Source: Sphingobacteriales bacterium (GTDB taxonomy: Bacteria; Bacteroidota; Bacteroidia; Sphingobacteriales; Sphingobacteriaceae). Taken from it: 64,000 nucleotides of DNA. Within the stretch, counting starts at the first letter, position 1; each line of letters starts with the position of its first letter. The stretch spans positions 186,001 to 250,000 of the forward strand of contig JAQBOG010000033.1 in the NCBI GenBank assembly GCA_028288165.1. Direction: 5' to 3'. The notes below the pieces were generated by a model, which was not told the origin of the DNA, did no database searches, and was given only the letters and a program-made list of their open reading frames with translations. The position numbers were made by a program, and so were the translations under genes. Positions 1-9,967 of the stretch are shown one piece after another.

Positions 1-975
1 AGCGATGGAATATGCTGCTGCATAGACAAAAACTGCATTAATCGATGTATTACTCAAAGAGACCATTGCGAAAAGCATATAACCGGCGTGTGAGATACTT
101 GAGTAAGCAAGCATTCTTTTGAAACTGGTTTGATAAACCGCAGTAATATTCCCAACCAGTAAAGTTAGAACGGTAATTATCAGCAAGGGTTGCATCCAGA
201 AGTCATGCAACGGCTCGAAAGCTAACAAAAACAATCTTAAGAAAGCTGCGAACGCGGCAGTCTTAACTACTGTGCTCATAAACGTAGTGATCAAAATCGG
301 AGCACCTTCGTACACATCCGGAGTCCAGAAATGGAATGGAGCTGCACCTATTTTGAAACACAAGCCAATTATTATTAATAGTATGCCTCCATAAAACAAT
401 GGAGAAATATTGGTTGGATGGGAAATAATATAGTGCTTAATTGCATCTAAATCAAATGAAGCCGTAACACCATATATTAACGTAATACCAAACAGTAAAA
501 ATCCAGTAGAAAAAGCTCCCATTAGAAAATACTTTAGTGCTGCTTCGTTCGAAGAAAAGTCATTTTTTCTTATCCCTGCAAGGATATATAAACTCACAGA
601 CATTATTTCTATACCAATGAAAAGCATGGTTAAATTATGATAAGACACCATTACCACAATGCCAGCAAGAGCGAATAGAATTATTGTGTAACACTCTGCC
701 ACATGTTCACTTATACGCTCAAAATAATCTCTGGATATTATTAGGATCAGAATAGTAGAGACAATACAAAGGCTCGAGAAAGCAATGGAAAATGAATCAA
801 AAAGCATCATTCCATCGTATATCGGACTAGCATTTTTGTCCCAATCAATTATGGCAAAAACAACGGAGATAGCTAGCCCTATTAAGGTAACTGGCAACAG
901 AAGTTTTTTCGCTTTATATAAGCCTAAGTATAAAACAATGATAGCGACTATTGAAATTGTTATTAACGTATTCAT
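1..975 (-). CDS. nuoN: NADH-quinone oxidoreductase subunit N, 3' part cut by window edge
   Basis: Own translation from ATG at 975 (MNTLITISIVAIIVLYLGLYKAKKLLLPV...FERISEHVAECYTIILFALAGIVVMVSYHNLTMLFIGIEIMSVSLYIL...GAAPFHFWTPDVYEGAP...); directly downstream of nuoM; absent from the ORF track because it is open at the edge. Confidence 0.93.
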   Translation of the reverse strand, partial: MNTLITISIVAIIVLYLGLYKAKKLLLPVTLIGLAISVVFAIIDWDKNASPIYDGMMLFDSFSIAFSSLCIVSTILILIISRDYFERISEHVAECYTIILFALAGIVVMVSYHNLTMLFIGIEIMSVSLYILAGIRKNDFSSNEAALKYFLMGAFSTGFLLFGITLIYGVTASFDLDAIKHYIISHPTNISPLFYGGILLIIIGLCFKIGAAPFHFWTPDVYEGAPILITTFMSTVVKTAAFAAFLRLFLLAFEPLHDFWMQPLLIITVLTLLVGNITAVYQTSFKRMLAYSSISHAGYMLFAMVSLSNTSINAVFVYAAAYSIA

Positions 976-984
976 TTATCTTAC

Positions 985-2454
985 TTACTTAAATAAAGTC
1001 TTTTGATTTACCTGTTCTACCAGGCTTGTAACTGCAGCTTCAGAAATGTGCAAAAAGGGCTTTGGATAAACACCTATCCCAATAATTAACGTACAAATTA
1101 TTCCCAATACAAGCTTCTCAGTAAAGTCAATGTCCTTGAATGAAACAATTTTTTCATTTAAATTCCCTAACATAGACTTTTGATACATGCGAAACATATA
1201 AACGGCGCCCAGTATGATTGTTAAACCGGCATATAATGAAAACCAGTTATTGTAATTAAAGATTCCATTCAAGAGCAAAAATTCTCCAACGAATCCATTA
1301 GTTAGTGGCAAAGCAACATTTCCTAATAAAACAATCAAAAATGCCATTGCTAACAACGGTGCCGGCTTTGCCAAGCCACCCATACTACTTAACTCCCTTG
1401 TATTTAACCTACGGGTTATGATATCAATTACGAAGAACATTCCGATAACATTGATTCCATGGTTCAACATTTGTATCATGGCCCCTTGCAAACCCTGTAC
1501 ATTCCATGAAAATATTCCGGCGGAAATCAAACCAACGTGTGCTATAGAGGAATAAGCTATTAATCTTTTTATATCATTTTGAGTAAAAGCTATTATCGAC
1601 GCATAAACAATCCCAATAATGGATAAAATTATGGCTAACTCTCTCCAATTAGCAAACCCCAGGGGTGCGATAGGAATTAGCCAATGAATCACCCCGTAAA
1701 TCCCCATTTTTAACATAATTCCAGAAAGCAACATGGTTCCTGCTGTTGGGGCATTTGTATAGGTATCTGGTTGCCAAGTGTGAAAAGGGAAAATCGGCAT
1801 TTTGATAGCAAAGGCTAAAAAGAAAGCCCAAAATATATAGCCTTGAGTTTTTACATCTAGATTTAAATGGTAAAAAGCACCTATGTCAAATGACTTATCT
1901 GGAGTTTGGGTATATAGGTAAACAATTGCAATTAGCATTACTAAGCTTCCTGCCATTGTGTAAATGAAAAACTTCAGGTTAACGCGAATCCGATCTCCAC
2001 CGCCCCAAATCCCGCATATAAAGTAAATGGGTATAAGTGCAGCTTCCCATCCAATATAAAATAGAAAGGCATCTAATGCGGTGAAAACAACTAACAAACC
2101 TGACTGCATAAATAACACTAAAGCATAAAATGCTCCCGGATTTTTATGATCATGTTTAAAGCTCGATAATACAATTAAAGGAATTAGGAGGTTAGTTAAC
2201 AAAACCATTGAGATGCAAATACCATCAATACCAACCTTAAAATGAACGCCAATAGATTCCATCCAAGCGTAATTGGACATGAATTGTAAAGAAGCATCTG
2301 CTTTGAATTGGCTTAATAAAAATATAGTGGCCGCAAATGTGGTTACTGTTATAAATAACGCTGAAATTTTAGCCAGCGGTTGGCTACGTAAAAAACTAGT
2401 TATAATCGCCCCTAGTAAAGGAAAAAAGATAATTACTAAAAGAAGGTTTTCCAT
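985..2454 (-). CDS. nuoM: NADH-quinone oxidoreductase subunit M
   Basis: 489 aa polytopic protein with proton-pump antiporter motifs (FPFHTWQPDTYTNAPTAGTMLLSGIMLKMGIYG), nuo operon context. Confidence 0.96.
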   Translation of the reverse strand: MENLLLVIIFFPLLGAIITSFLRSQPLAKISALFITVTTFAATIFLLSQFKADASLQFMSNYAWMESIGVHFKVGIDGICISMVLLTNLLIPLIVLSSFKHDHKNPGAFYALVLFMQSGLLVVFTALDAFLFYIGWEAALIPIYFICGIWGGGDRIRVNLKFFIYTMAGSLVMLIAIVYLYTQTPDKSFDIGAFYHLNLDVKTQGYIFWAFFLAFAIKMPIFPFHTWQPDTYTNAPTAGTMLLSGIMLKMGIYGVIHWLIPIAPLGFANWRELAIILSIIGIVYASIIAFTQNDIKRLIAYSSIAHVGLISAGIFSWNVQGLQGAMIQMLNHGINVIGMFFVIDIITRRLNTRELSSMGGLAKPAPLLAMAFLIVLLGNVALPLTNGFVGEFLLLNGIFNYNNWFSLYAGLTIILGAVYMFRMYQKSMLGNLNEKIVSFKDIDFTEKLVLGIICTLIIGIGVYPKPFLHISEAAVTSLVEQVNQKTLFK

Positions 2455-2474
2455 TAAAATTAATTGTTGGCTAA

Positions 2475-4382
2475 TTAAACTTTATAAATTCCATATAGAA
2501 GCAAAGCAACTATGCCAGCTACCATCATAAATATGTAAAAGCCCACATTGCCTGATTGCAAAAGTCTTAAGCTATTACTTGCACCTATCGTACTTTTTCC
2601 AAGTCCGTTTATAAAGCCATCTATACCTAGTTTTTCAACTACTTTGTATAGAAGATCTGATATGTAATCAAGTGGGCGGGTAATTATCACATTATACAAT
2701 TCATCTATGTAATATTTGTTATAAAAAATCCTTGATAAGGTAGTTCTAGCCGTATTATCGCTAACAGGAACATGTGATTTTTTAACATACCTTATATAAG
2801 CATAAATGATCGAAAATGCTGCTCCTAATACAGAGGCAATCATTAGCATATATTCCGTATTATGTTGCATTTCTAAGGCAACAATTTTTGAGTTCGAAGC
2901 ATGAAAAACTGGTGATAAAAATTCTTCTAACCAATGGCTACCGCCTAGGATTTTTGGCACCCCAATCAATCCGCCAATAGCCGAAAGAATAGCTAGTATT
3001 ATTAATGGAATTGTCATTGATAGTGGCGATTCATGCAAATGATGCTCTTGTTCATGAGTTCCTCTAAATTTGTCAAAGAAGGTTAAAAACATCATCCGGA
3101 ACATGTAGAACGCAGTAAACATCGCACCAATAACACCTATTACCCATAAAATTGGGCTATGTTCAAAAGCATGAGCAAGAATTTCATCTTTTGAAAAGAA
3201 GCCAGAAAAGGGAGGAAGACCGGAAATAGCAATAGTTCCTATCATCATAGTCCAGAAAGTGATAGGAAGTTTTTTCCGCAATCCACCCATGTTACGCATA
3301 TCTTGTTCATTACTCATTGCGTGGATAACTGAACCTGCGCCCAAAAACAATAAAGCTTTAAAAAAAGCATGTGTAATTACATGGAAAAAAGCTCCGGTAT
3401 AGGCGCCAACACCTAAACCTAAGAACATATACCCAAGTTGCGAAACTGTAGAATACGCAAGTACCTTTTTTATATCCGTTTGTGTTAAGGCGATAGTAGC
3501 TGCCAGTATCGCGGTAGACAGACCAACTATTGCAACCACATTTAATGTAGCGGGAGCTAATGTGAATAAAATATTAGATCTGGCTATCATGTATATACCA
3601 GCGGTTACCATTGTAGCAGCATGTATTAGTGCAGAAACAGGAGTTGGGCCTGCCATTGCATCAGGCAACCAGGTAAATAGTGGTAATTGAGCCGATTTCC
3701 CGATAGCTCCTACAAAAAGTAAGGCAGTTATTAAAACTAAAACTGGTGAACCAGAGGGAAAAGTCGCCGCTTGAGTGAATACATTCTTAAAATCTACACT
3801 TCCAAATGTTAAAAAAATCAAGAAAACGGCAATTAAGAAACCTAAATCACCAATTCTGTTCATGATGAAGGCTTTTTTAGCTGCACTTGCGTAAGACGCA
3901 TTAGTGTACCAAAACCCAATCAACAAGTATGAGCATAATCCAACCCCTTCCCATCCTATAAACATGATTACATAGTTAGATCCTAATACCAGAAGAAGCA
4001 TAAAGAATATAAACAGATTCAAATACGAAAAGAATTTCGCAAATCCATTATCATGATGCATATACCCCGTAGAATATACATGGATTAAAAATCCAATTCC
4101 GGTTATAACTAAAAGCATTAAAGAGCTTAATGGATCAACCTGGAATGAGAAAGGAATACTGATAGCGCCTGCGCTTATCCAATCGAAAAGAGGAACAATA
4201 AACGTTTTATTTGTTGATGAACTTAGTTCGAAGAATATAGCGATACTTAAACAAAATGATATAAAAATCACTGCACTACCTACAAATCCAACGATGCTTT
4301 TAGGCAAAAAATTTCGTCCCAATCCATTTATTAGGAAACCTAATAATGGTAAGAGAGGAACCAACCATACTAAATTTATCAT
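2475..4382 (-). CDS. nuoL: NADH-quinone oxidoreductase subunit L
   Basis: 635 aa; GWEGVGLCSYLLIGFWY, LFTWLPDAMAGPTPVSALIHAATMVTAGIYM motifs. Confidence 0.96.
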   Translation of the reverse strand: MINLVWLVPLLPLLGFLINGLGRNFLPKSIVGFVGSAVIFISFCLSIAIFFELSSSTNKTFIVPLFDWISAGAISIPFSFQVDPLSSLMLLVITGIGFLIHVYSTGYMHHDNGFAKFFSYLNLFIFFMLLLVLGSNYVIMFIGWEGVGLCSYLLIGFWYTNASYASAAKKAFIMNRIGDLGFLIAVFLIFLTFGSVDFKNVFTQAATFPSGSPVLVLITALLFVGAIGKSAQLPLFTWLPDAMAGPTPVSALIHAATMVTAGIYMIARSNILFTLAPATLNVVAIVGLSTAILAATIALTQTDIKKVLAYSTVSQLGYMFLGLGVGAYTGAFFHVITHAFFKALLFLGAGSVIHAMSNEQDMRNMGGLRKKLPITFWTMMIGTIAISGLPPFSGFFSKDEILAHAFEHSPILWVIGVIGAMFTAFYMFRMMFLTFFDKFRGTHEQEHHLHESPLSMTIPLIILAILSAIGGLIGVPKILGGSHWLEEFLSPVFHASNSKIVALEMQHNTEYMLMIASVLGAAFSIIYAYIRYVKKSHVPVSDNTARTTLSRIFYNKYYIDELYNVIITRPLDYISDLLYKVVEKLGIDGFINGLGKSTIGASNSLRLLQSGNVGFYIFMMVAGIVALLLYGIYKV

Positions 4383-4446
4383 TATTTAATGTTGTATTTT
4401 AAAAAGAAAACGAACGCAAAATTTATATAAAGGGTATAATTTGACA

Positions 4447-4776
4447 TTACCATTTAAGCTTACTTAAGGTGTTAATATCTGTGGAGTGAGTATTTCTATA
4501 AATCATTACAATTATAGCAAGACCTACTGCAACCTCCGCTGCTGCTAATGCCATAATGAAAAACACAAACACTTGCCCCGCTGCATCATTATGGTAAACA
4601 GAGAATGCTGTAAGAAGAAGATTTACGGCATTTAACATCAATTCCACAGACATAAAAATCACAATAGCATTGCGCCGTATAAGTACTCCAGTTACACCGA
4701 TAGCAAATATGATAGTAGAAAATAAGATATAATGATTTAAAGGAACACCTTGAATTACCTGAGATATATTGTCCAT
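4447..4776 (-). CDS. nuoK: NADH-quinone oxidoreductase subunit K
   Basis: 109 aa; FMSVELMLNAVNL and AAAEVAVGLAIIV motifs. Confidence 0.95.
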   Translation of the reverse strand: MDNISQVIQGVPLNHYILFSTIIFAIGVTGVLIRRNAIVIFMSVELMLNAVNLLLTAFSVYHNDAAGQVFVFFIMALAAAEVAVGLAIIVMIYRNTHSTDINTLSKLKW

Positions 4777-5279
4777 TATGCGCTTTTTATTTCTTTTTTA
4801 GCTAGTAAAACAGCTCCAACCATGGCAGAAAACAGTAGTAGTGAGGAAACTTCAAACGGGAACAAGAATTCTTTAAATAGTACTTTACCCAAATTTTTAA
4901 CCAAACCCAAGTTTGCCGTTTTCAAAATTACAGGTTCCGAAGCATCCAGAGTTTTAAGTGAGGCTACGAGTGTGATCACTAAACACATACCCGCAATAAT
5001 CCCTGCTACTTTTATCAAAATTGATTTAGATTTTTCTGAGTCCTCATTCAAATTCAATAACATTAATACAAACAGGAAAAGCACCATTATCGCACCCATA
5101 TATACTATAAAATTTACTATTGCCAAAAATTGAGCATTCAATAAGATATAGTGGATAGTAAAAGTAAAAAAGGTAACAATGAGGTAAAGTACGCTATGTA
5201 TAGGATTCTTTGAAAAGATTACTAACAGCGAGAATATGATTGATAAGAAGGCAATTATATAGAATAAAGATATACTCAT
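4776..5279 (-). CDS. nuoJ: NADH-quinone oxidoreductase subunit J
   Basis: 167 aa; NPIHSVLYLIVTFF and FIVYMGAIMVLFLFVLMLLN motifs. Confidence 0.95.
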   Translation of the reverse strand: MSISLFYIIAFLSIIFSLLVIFSKNPIHSVLYLIVTFFTFTIHYILLNAQFLAIVNFIVYMGAIMVLFLFVLMLLNLNEDSEKSKSILIKVAGIIAGMCLVITLVASLKTLDASEPVILKTANLGLVKNLGKVLFKEFLFPFEVSSLLLFSAMVGAVLLAKKEIKSA

Positions 5280-5381
5280 TTAATGCTATAGTTTAGTCCT
5301 AAGGCGGACAAAGGTATAATTTCTGTTTTAAATTCGGTGTTTAGATTAGATAAGAACCTACTCTAATTTCAAGTTTTTAAT

Positions 5382-5882
5382 TTATTGGGCTTTAAGAGGC
5401 TCTTCAACCAATTTATCTTTGCCATAAATAAAGTCTTTCCTTAAATAATCTGCGGGAACGATTGGGCCATCAAGATAGATTGCTTCTTTAGGGCAAGCTT
5501 CTTCACATAATCCGCAAAAAATACATCTAAGCATATTTATCTCATAAACTGCTGCATATTTCTCTTCGCGATACAAATTCTCCTCCCCTTTTTGACGTTC
5601 TGCAGCAATCATTGTAATTGCTTCTGCCGGACATGAAAGTGCACATAAACCACAGGCAGTACAACGTTCTCTGCCTTGCTCATCACGTTTTAGAGAATGC
5701 ATTCCTCTCCAATTTTCGGAGAATTCGCGTTCAACTTCCGGATAAAACACAGTTTCCTTCTTTTTGAACATATGCCTAAAAGTTATTCCCATTCCCTGAG
5801 CAATCGCTGGAAGATATAATCTCTCCCAGAAATTCATCGGTTTTTGCTCTAAAACTTTTTTTCTGTTACTTAATGATTCCAT
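5382..5882 (-). CDS. nuoI: NADH-quinone oxidoreductase subunit I (two 4Fe-4S)
   Basis: 166 aa; CTACGLCALSCPAEAI and CIFCGLCEEACPKEAI. Confidence 0.96.
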   Translation of the reverse strand: MESLSNRKKVLEQKPMNFWERLYLPAIAQGMGITFRHMFKKKETVFYPEVEREFSENWRGMHSLKRDEQGRERCTACGLCALSCPAEAITMIAAERQKGEENLYREEKYAAVYEINMLRCIFCGLCEEACPKEAIYLDGPIVPADYLRKDFIYGKDKLVEEPLKAQ

Positions 5883-5918
5883 TTTATATCTCTGTTCCCG
5901 GTAACGAGAAGTATTTTA

Positions 5919-6953
5919 TTATTTAACAACATATGTTAACCAAACACCAGTAATAACGATGTTAGCGATTGCTAATGGGATTAAAATTTTCCATCCAAGG
6001 TTCATTAATTGATCATATCTGAAACGAGGAACTGTCCATCTCACCCACATAAAGAAGAAAATGAACATGAAAATCTTTATGAACATTACAGCTACTCCAA
6101 TTAATGGCCCCCATGTAGGTCCTAAAATATTATTTACCAAATCCATTCCTGGATAATTGTAACCTCCGAAATATAACACGGTCATTACTGCTGATGAGAT
6201 GAACATATTGATGTATTCCGCAAAAAGGTAGAACCCCATCTTCATTGAAGAATACTCGGTATGATAGCCCCCTACAAGCTCAGTTTCACACTCAGGAAGG
6301 TCAAAAGGCGTGCGATTGGTTTCTGCAAAAGAGCATACTAAGAATAAAATAAATCCAAGAGGCTGATAGAGTACATTCCAATGCCAACCATGTTGTTGCT
6401 CCGTAATTTCCTTTAGACTAAGTGTGTTGGTGACTAGTAATAAGGCAATTAGGGAAAGTCCCATAGGGATTTCATAACTGATATTTTGAGATGCTGCTCT
6501 TATAGCACCCATTAACGAGAATTTATTATTGGAAGCCCAACCTCCTATCATTATCCCGTAAACACCTAGTGAAACTATACCGAATACATATAAAATACCT
6601 ACATTAATATCCGTAACCTGAAGATTTATTTCCCTTCCCGCAATTAACATGGGTTGCCCCCAAGGAATTACTGCACTACCGATACATGCTGTTAGAATGG
6701 CCAGAGATGGCCCGACTATGAATAGAAATCGGCTGGAATCTGTTGGTATAATTTCCTCTTTGAAAAACAATTTAGCACCGTCTGCAATGGGTTGAAACAT
6801 TCCTCCCCATCCTGCACGATTTGGTCCCACACGATCTTGTAAAAATGCCGCAATCTTACGCTCTGCCAAAGTAGAATACATAGCAACTACTAAGCTGAGA
6901 GAGAATATCACAGTTATTAAAACAAACTTTTCAATTACAAATGCTAGTTCCAT
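5919..6953 (-). CDS. nuoH: NADH-quinone oxidoreductase subunit H
   Basis: 344 aa; AERKIAAFLQDRVGPNRAGWGGMFQPIADGAKLFFKE and ETNRTPFDLPECETELVGGYHTEYSSMKMGFYLFAEY. Confidence 0.97.
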   Translation of the reverse strand: MELAFVIEKFVLITVIFSLSLVVAMYSTLAERKIAAFLQDRVGPNRAGWGGMFQPIADGAKLFFKEEIIPTDSSRFLFIVGPSLAILTACIGSAVIPWGQPMLIAGREINLQVTDINVGILYVFGIVSLGVYGIMIGGWASNNKFSLMGAIRAASQNISYEIPMGLSLIALLLVTNTLSLKEITEQQHGWHWNVLYQPLGFILFLVCSFAETNRTPFDLPECETELVGGYHTEYSSMKMGFYLFAEYINMFISSAVMTVLYFGGYNYPGMDLVNNILGPTWGPLIGVAVMFIKIFMFIFFFMWVRWTVPRFRYDQLMNLGWKILIPLAIANIVITGVWLTYVVK

Positions 6954-7957
6954 TAATTTTTAATTGCTCTTTCGAATTCTTCTTTATTTGCCGCCTGCAG
7001 TGCCAGATTAGGCTTAATTACGGGCAAAGGCTTCAGCGTTTCGTAATGATTTGATGAAATAACCGATTTATTTGAAATATGTCTAGGTCCTTCAATTACC
7101 CAATCACTTGTCTTCTTTTTATCATATCGACAGGTATTACAAATAAATTCCTCTACTTCACCGTATTGATCTTTTCTGGCAGTCACCCTTAGCACTTCTT
7201 CGCCTTTAAACCACAACGTTACCTTACCACTACATGTAGGACAATCCCTATGAGCATCTACTGGTTTTGTAAACCAAACACGATTTTTGAATCGGAAAGT
7301 TTTATCAGTTAAAGCACCAACTGGACAAACGTCGATTACATTACCAGAAAAATCATTGTCAATTGCTTTCTCAATGTAGGTAGAGATTTCGGACGCATCA
7401 CCGCGGCCTAAGATGCCATGCTCCCTTTTATTTGTAAGTTGATCAGCAGTGTAAACACATCGGTAGCAGAGTATGCAACGTGTCATGTGTAGTTGGATCT
7501 TATCTCCGATGTCTATCTTATCAAAAGTTCTTCTTTCAAATTCATAGCGGGTTTTTCCAACACCGTGCTCATAAGAAAGATCCTGTAGATGGCACTCACC
7601 AGCCTGATCACACACTGGGCAGTCTAAAGGATGATTTATTAAAAGTATCTCTACCACTCCTTTTCTTGCTTCCAAAACTTCAGGAGAGGTAATATTCTGA
7701 ACTTCCATTCCATCCATTACAGTTGTTCTGCAAGAAGCAAGTAGTTTAGGCATAGGGCGAGGATCTTTTTCAGAACCTTTACTCACCTTCACCAAACAAG
7801 TACGGCACTTTCCGCCGCTTCCTTCCAGTTTAGAATAATAACACATAGCAGGAGGAACGATGTCACCACCAATCTGACGAGCAGCATTGAGGATACTTGT
7901 TCCGGGCTCAACTTCAACAGTTATCCCATCTATGGTAACTTTAACTTTATCACTCAT
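6953..7957 (-). CDS. nuoG: Short NuoG-type 2Fe-2S/4Fe-4S subunit lacking the molybdopterin oxidoreductase domain
   Basis: 334 aa with 2Fe-2S ferredoxin fold and CPVCDQAGECHLQ, CILCYRCV, CPVGAL clusters; stops where nuoH begins. Confidence 0.92.
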   Translation of the reverse strand: MSDKVKVTIDGITVEVEPGTSILNAARQIGGDIVPPAMCYYSKLEGSGGKCRTCLVKVSKGSEKDPRPMPKLLASCRTTVMDGMEVQNITSPEVLEARKGVVEILLINHPLDCPVCDQAGECHLQDLSYEHGVGKTRYEFERRTFDKIDIGDKIQLHMTRCILCYRCVYTADQLTNKREHGILGRGDASEISTYIEKAIDNDFSGNVIDVCPVGALTDKTFRFKNRVWFTKPVDAHRDCPTCSGKVTLWFKGEEVLRVTARKDQYGEVEEFICNTCRYDKKKTSDWVIEGPRHISNKSVISSNHYETLKPLPVIKPNLALQAANKEEFERAIKN

Positions 7958-8039
7958 GTTAAAGATATATCTTCATTTAGTTTGTTTCTATGGGATGTTA
8001 TGCGAAGTATGCATAACTTTCTTCTATAGAGATTTTAGT

Positions 8040-9398
8040 TTAAACTTCTTCTAGTTTTGGTAGGGGATCTGCGTATTTCGCTAAGCCGTAATTTCTTTCC
8101 ATAGCTTCCTTTGGATTGGTAACATGCCATTCAAATTCATCTCTAAAATGACGAATAGCACTTGCTACTGGCCAAGCTGCAGCATCCCCTAAAGGACAAA
8201 TGGTATTACCCTCAATTTTTTTGGCGACATCCACTAAGAGATCTAAATCGCTTAATTTTCCGTGACCGTATTCCAAACGATGCAACACTTTTTCCATCCA
8301 TCCGGTTCCTTCCCTACAAGGCGAACACTGGCCACAGCTTTCATGATGATAAAAACGGCTATAATTCCAAGTATTCCGTACGATACATTGATCCTCATCA
8401 AAAGCAATAAAGCCTCCTGATCCTAACATAGACCCGGTAGCAAAACCGCCATCAGATAATGATTCATAGCTCATTAACCTTTTCTCACCATTTACCGTTT
8501 TTAGGATAAGATTTGCAGGCAATATGGGTACAGAAGATCCTCCTGGAACCACTGCTTTTAATTTTTTGCCATTGGCTATACCTCCGCAATACTCATCAGA
8601 ATAGATAAAATCTTCAACTGACAAGCCGAGCTCTATTTCATACACCCCAGGTTTTACCAAATTTCCGGATGCAGAAATCAATTTTGTACCGGTACTACGC
8701 CCAATACCAACTTTGGCATACTCGTCTCCTCCATCATTTATAATTGGAACAACAGCTGCTATCGATTCTACATTATTAACAACCGTAGGGCAACCATATA
8801 ACCCGGAAATTGCGGGAAATGGCGGTTTAATTCTTGGATTACCCCTTTTACCTTCTAAAGATTCTATTAAAGCAGTTTCTTCTCCGCAAATATATGCCCC
8901 GCCGCCTGGCTGAACATATAATTCAAGATCATAACCGGAACCAAGTATATTTTTACCTAAAAAACCTGCATTTCTTGCTTCAGCTATGGCTTTTTCGAGG
9001 ATTCTAATTTGAGGCATCATTTCGCCCCTTAAATATATATATGATGTATTAGCTCCTAATGCATAACTTGAAACAATCATTCCTTCAATTAGCAAATGAG
9101 GAATATATGTCATCAGATACCGATCCTTAAACGTACCAGGTTCAGATTCATCACCGTTACATACTAAATATCTTGCTTTACCTTCTGGTTTTGCTAAAAA
9201 GCTCCATTTCATGCCCGTAGGAAAACCAGCACCACCACGACCTCTTAAACCTGATTTTTTTACCTCTTCAACGATATCATCAGATGACATGGTTTTTATC
9301 GCTTTTTCAACTGCACGATAACCGCCATTTTTCCTGTAAACCTCGAAGGTGTCTATACCAGGGATATTAATATTTTCAAATAATAACTTACGAGCCAT
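8040..9398 (-). CDS. nuoF: NADH-quinone oxidoreductase subunit F
   Basis: 452 aa; SGLRGRGGAGFPTGMKW, GAYICGEETALIESLEGKRG, ESCGQCSPCREGTGW. Confidence 0.97.
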   Translation of the reverse strand: MARKLLFENINIPGIDTFEVYRKNGGYRAVEKAIKTMSSDDIVEEVKKSGLRGRGGAGFPTGMKWSFLAKPEGKARYLVCNGDESEPGTFKDRYLMTYIPHLLIEGMIVSSYALGANTSYIYLRGEMMPQIRILEKAIAEARNAGFLGKNILGSGYDLELYVQPGGGAYICGEETALIESLEGKRGNPRIKPPFPAISGLYGCPTVVNNVESIAAVVPIINDGGDEYAKVGIGRSTGTKLISASGNLVKPGVYEIELGLSVEDFIYSDEYCGGIANGKKLKAVVPGGSSVPILPANLILKTVNGEKRLMSYESLSDGGFATGSMLGSGGFIAFDEDQCIVRNTWNYSRFYHHESCGQCSPCREGTGWMEKVLHRLEYGHGKLSDLDLLVDVAKKIEGNTICPLGDAAAWPVASAIRHFRDEFEWHVTNPKEAMERNYGLAKYADPLPKLEEV

Positions 9399-9442
9399 TC
9401 TTCTATTTGGACGGTTAATTACAAACCAAACCTGTTACCGAT

Positions 9443-9967
9443 TTAGTTTTGTAAACTATTTGATTTTAAATTTTCTATTAACTGATCAACACTTTCCTCA
9501 GTTAAGTTTTCGTAAAATGTATATTCAGGGCCTATCTGTAAAACAGGCGCCATTCCACATGCAGCCAAGCACTCAACACCTCTCCAGCTAAATAAGCCAT
9601 CAGGAGTGATTTCACCTTCTCTTACGCCTAATTTATTTTCGATGTGCTTCATTATTTTCTCAGCTCCAACTAAACAACAAGGGCCAGTACGGCAAACTTC
9701 TAACATGAACTTACCTGTTGGCCTGGTAAAATACATTGTGTAAAAAGTAGTTACCTCATATACTTCAATTGGAAGAATTTCGAGATACTGAGCAACCTTA
9801 TCCATAGCAGGAGCACTTATCCAACCATACTCTGCCTGCACTAAATGTAGTATTGGAAGCAAAGCTGATTTTTGTTTCCCGATTGGGTATCTACTAACAA
9901 CATCATCGAACTTGGCTATTAGTGCTGGTGAAAATTCTACAAATTGGGTTTCTGTTACACTAAGCAT
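9443..9967 (-). CDS. nuoE: NADH-quinone oxidoreductase subunit E
   Basis: 174 aa thioredoxin-like 2Fe-2S; EVTTFYTMY, CRTGPCCLVGAE, ECLAACGMAPVLQI. Confidence 0.95.
   Translation of the reverse strand: MLSVTETQFVEFSPALIAKFDDVVSRYPIGKQKSALLPILHLVQAEYGWISAPAMDKVAQYLEILPIEVYEVTTFYTMYFTRPTGKFMLEVCRTGPCCLVGAEKIMKHIENKLGVREGEITPDGLFSWRGVECLAACGMAPVLQIGPEYTFYENLTEESVDQLIENLKSNSLQN

Noticed and set aside
785-1006. 73-aa plus-strand ORF antisense to nuoN
   Set aside because: Lies opposite a clear conserved coding frame; no recognisable domain.
4750-5133. 127-aa plus-strand ORF antisense to nuoJ/nuoK
   Set aside because: Antisense to conserved nuo genes; composition explained by the opposite strand.
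6953-7957. Frameshifted or truncated nuoG pseudogene
   Set aside because: nuoH starts at the nuoG stop and no molybdopterin-domain remnant is visible in any frame; the short form looks genuine.
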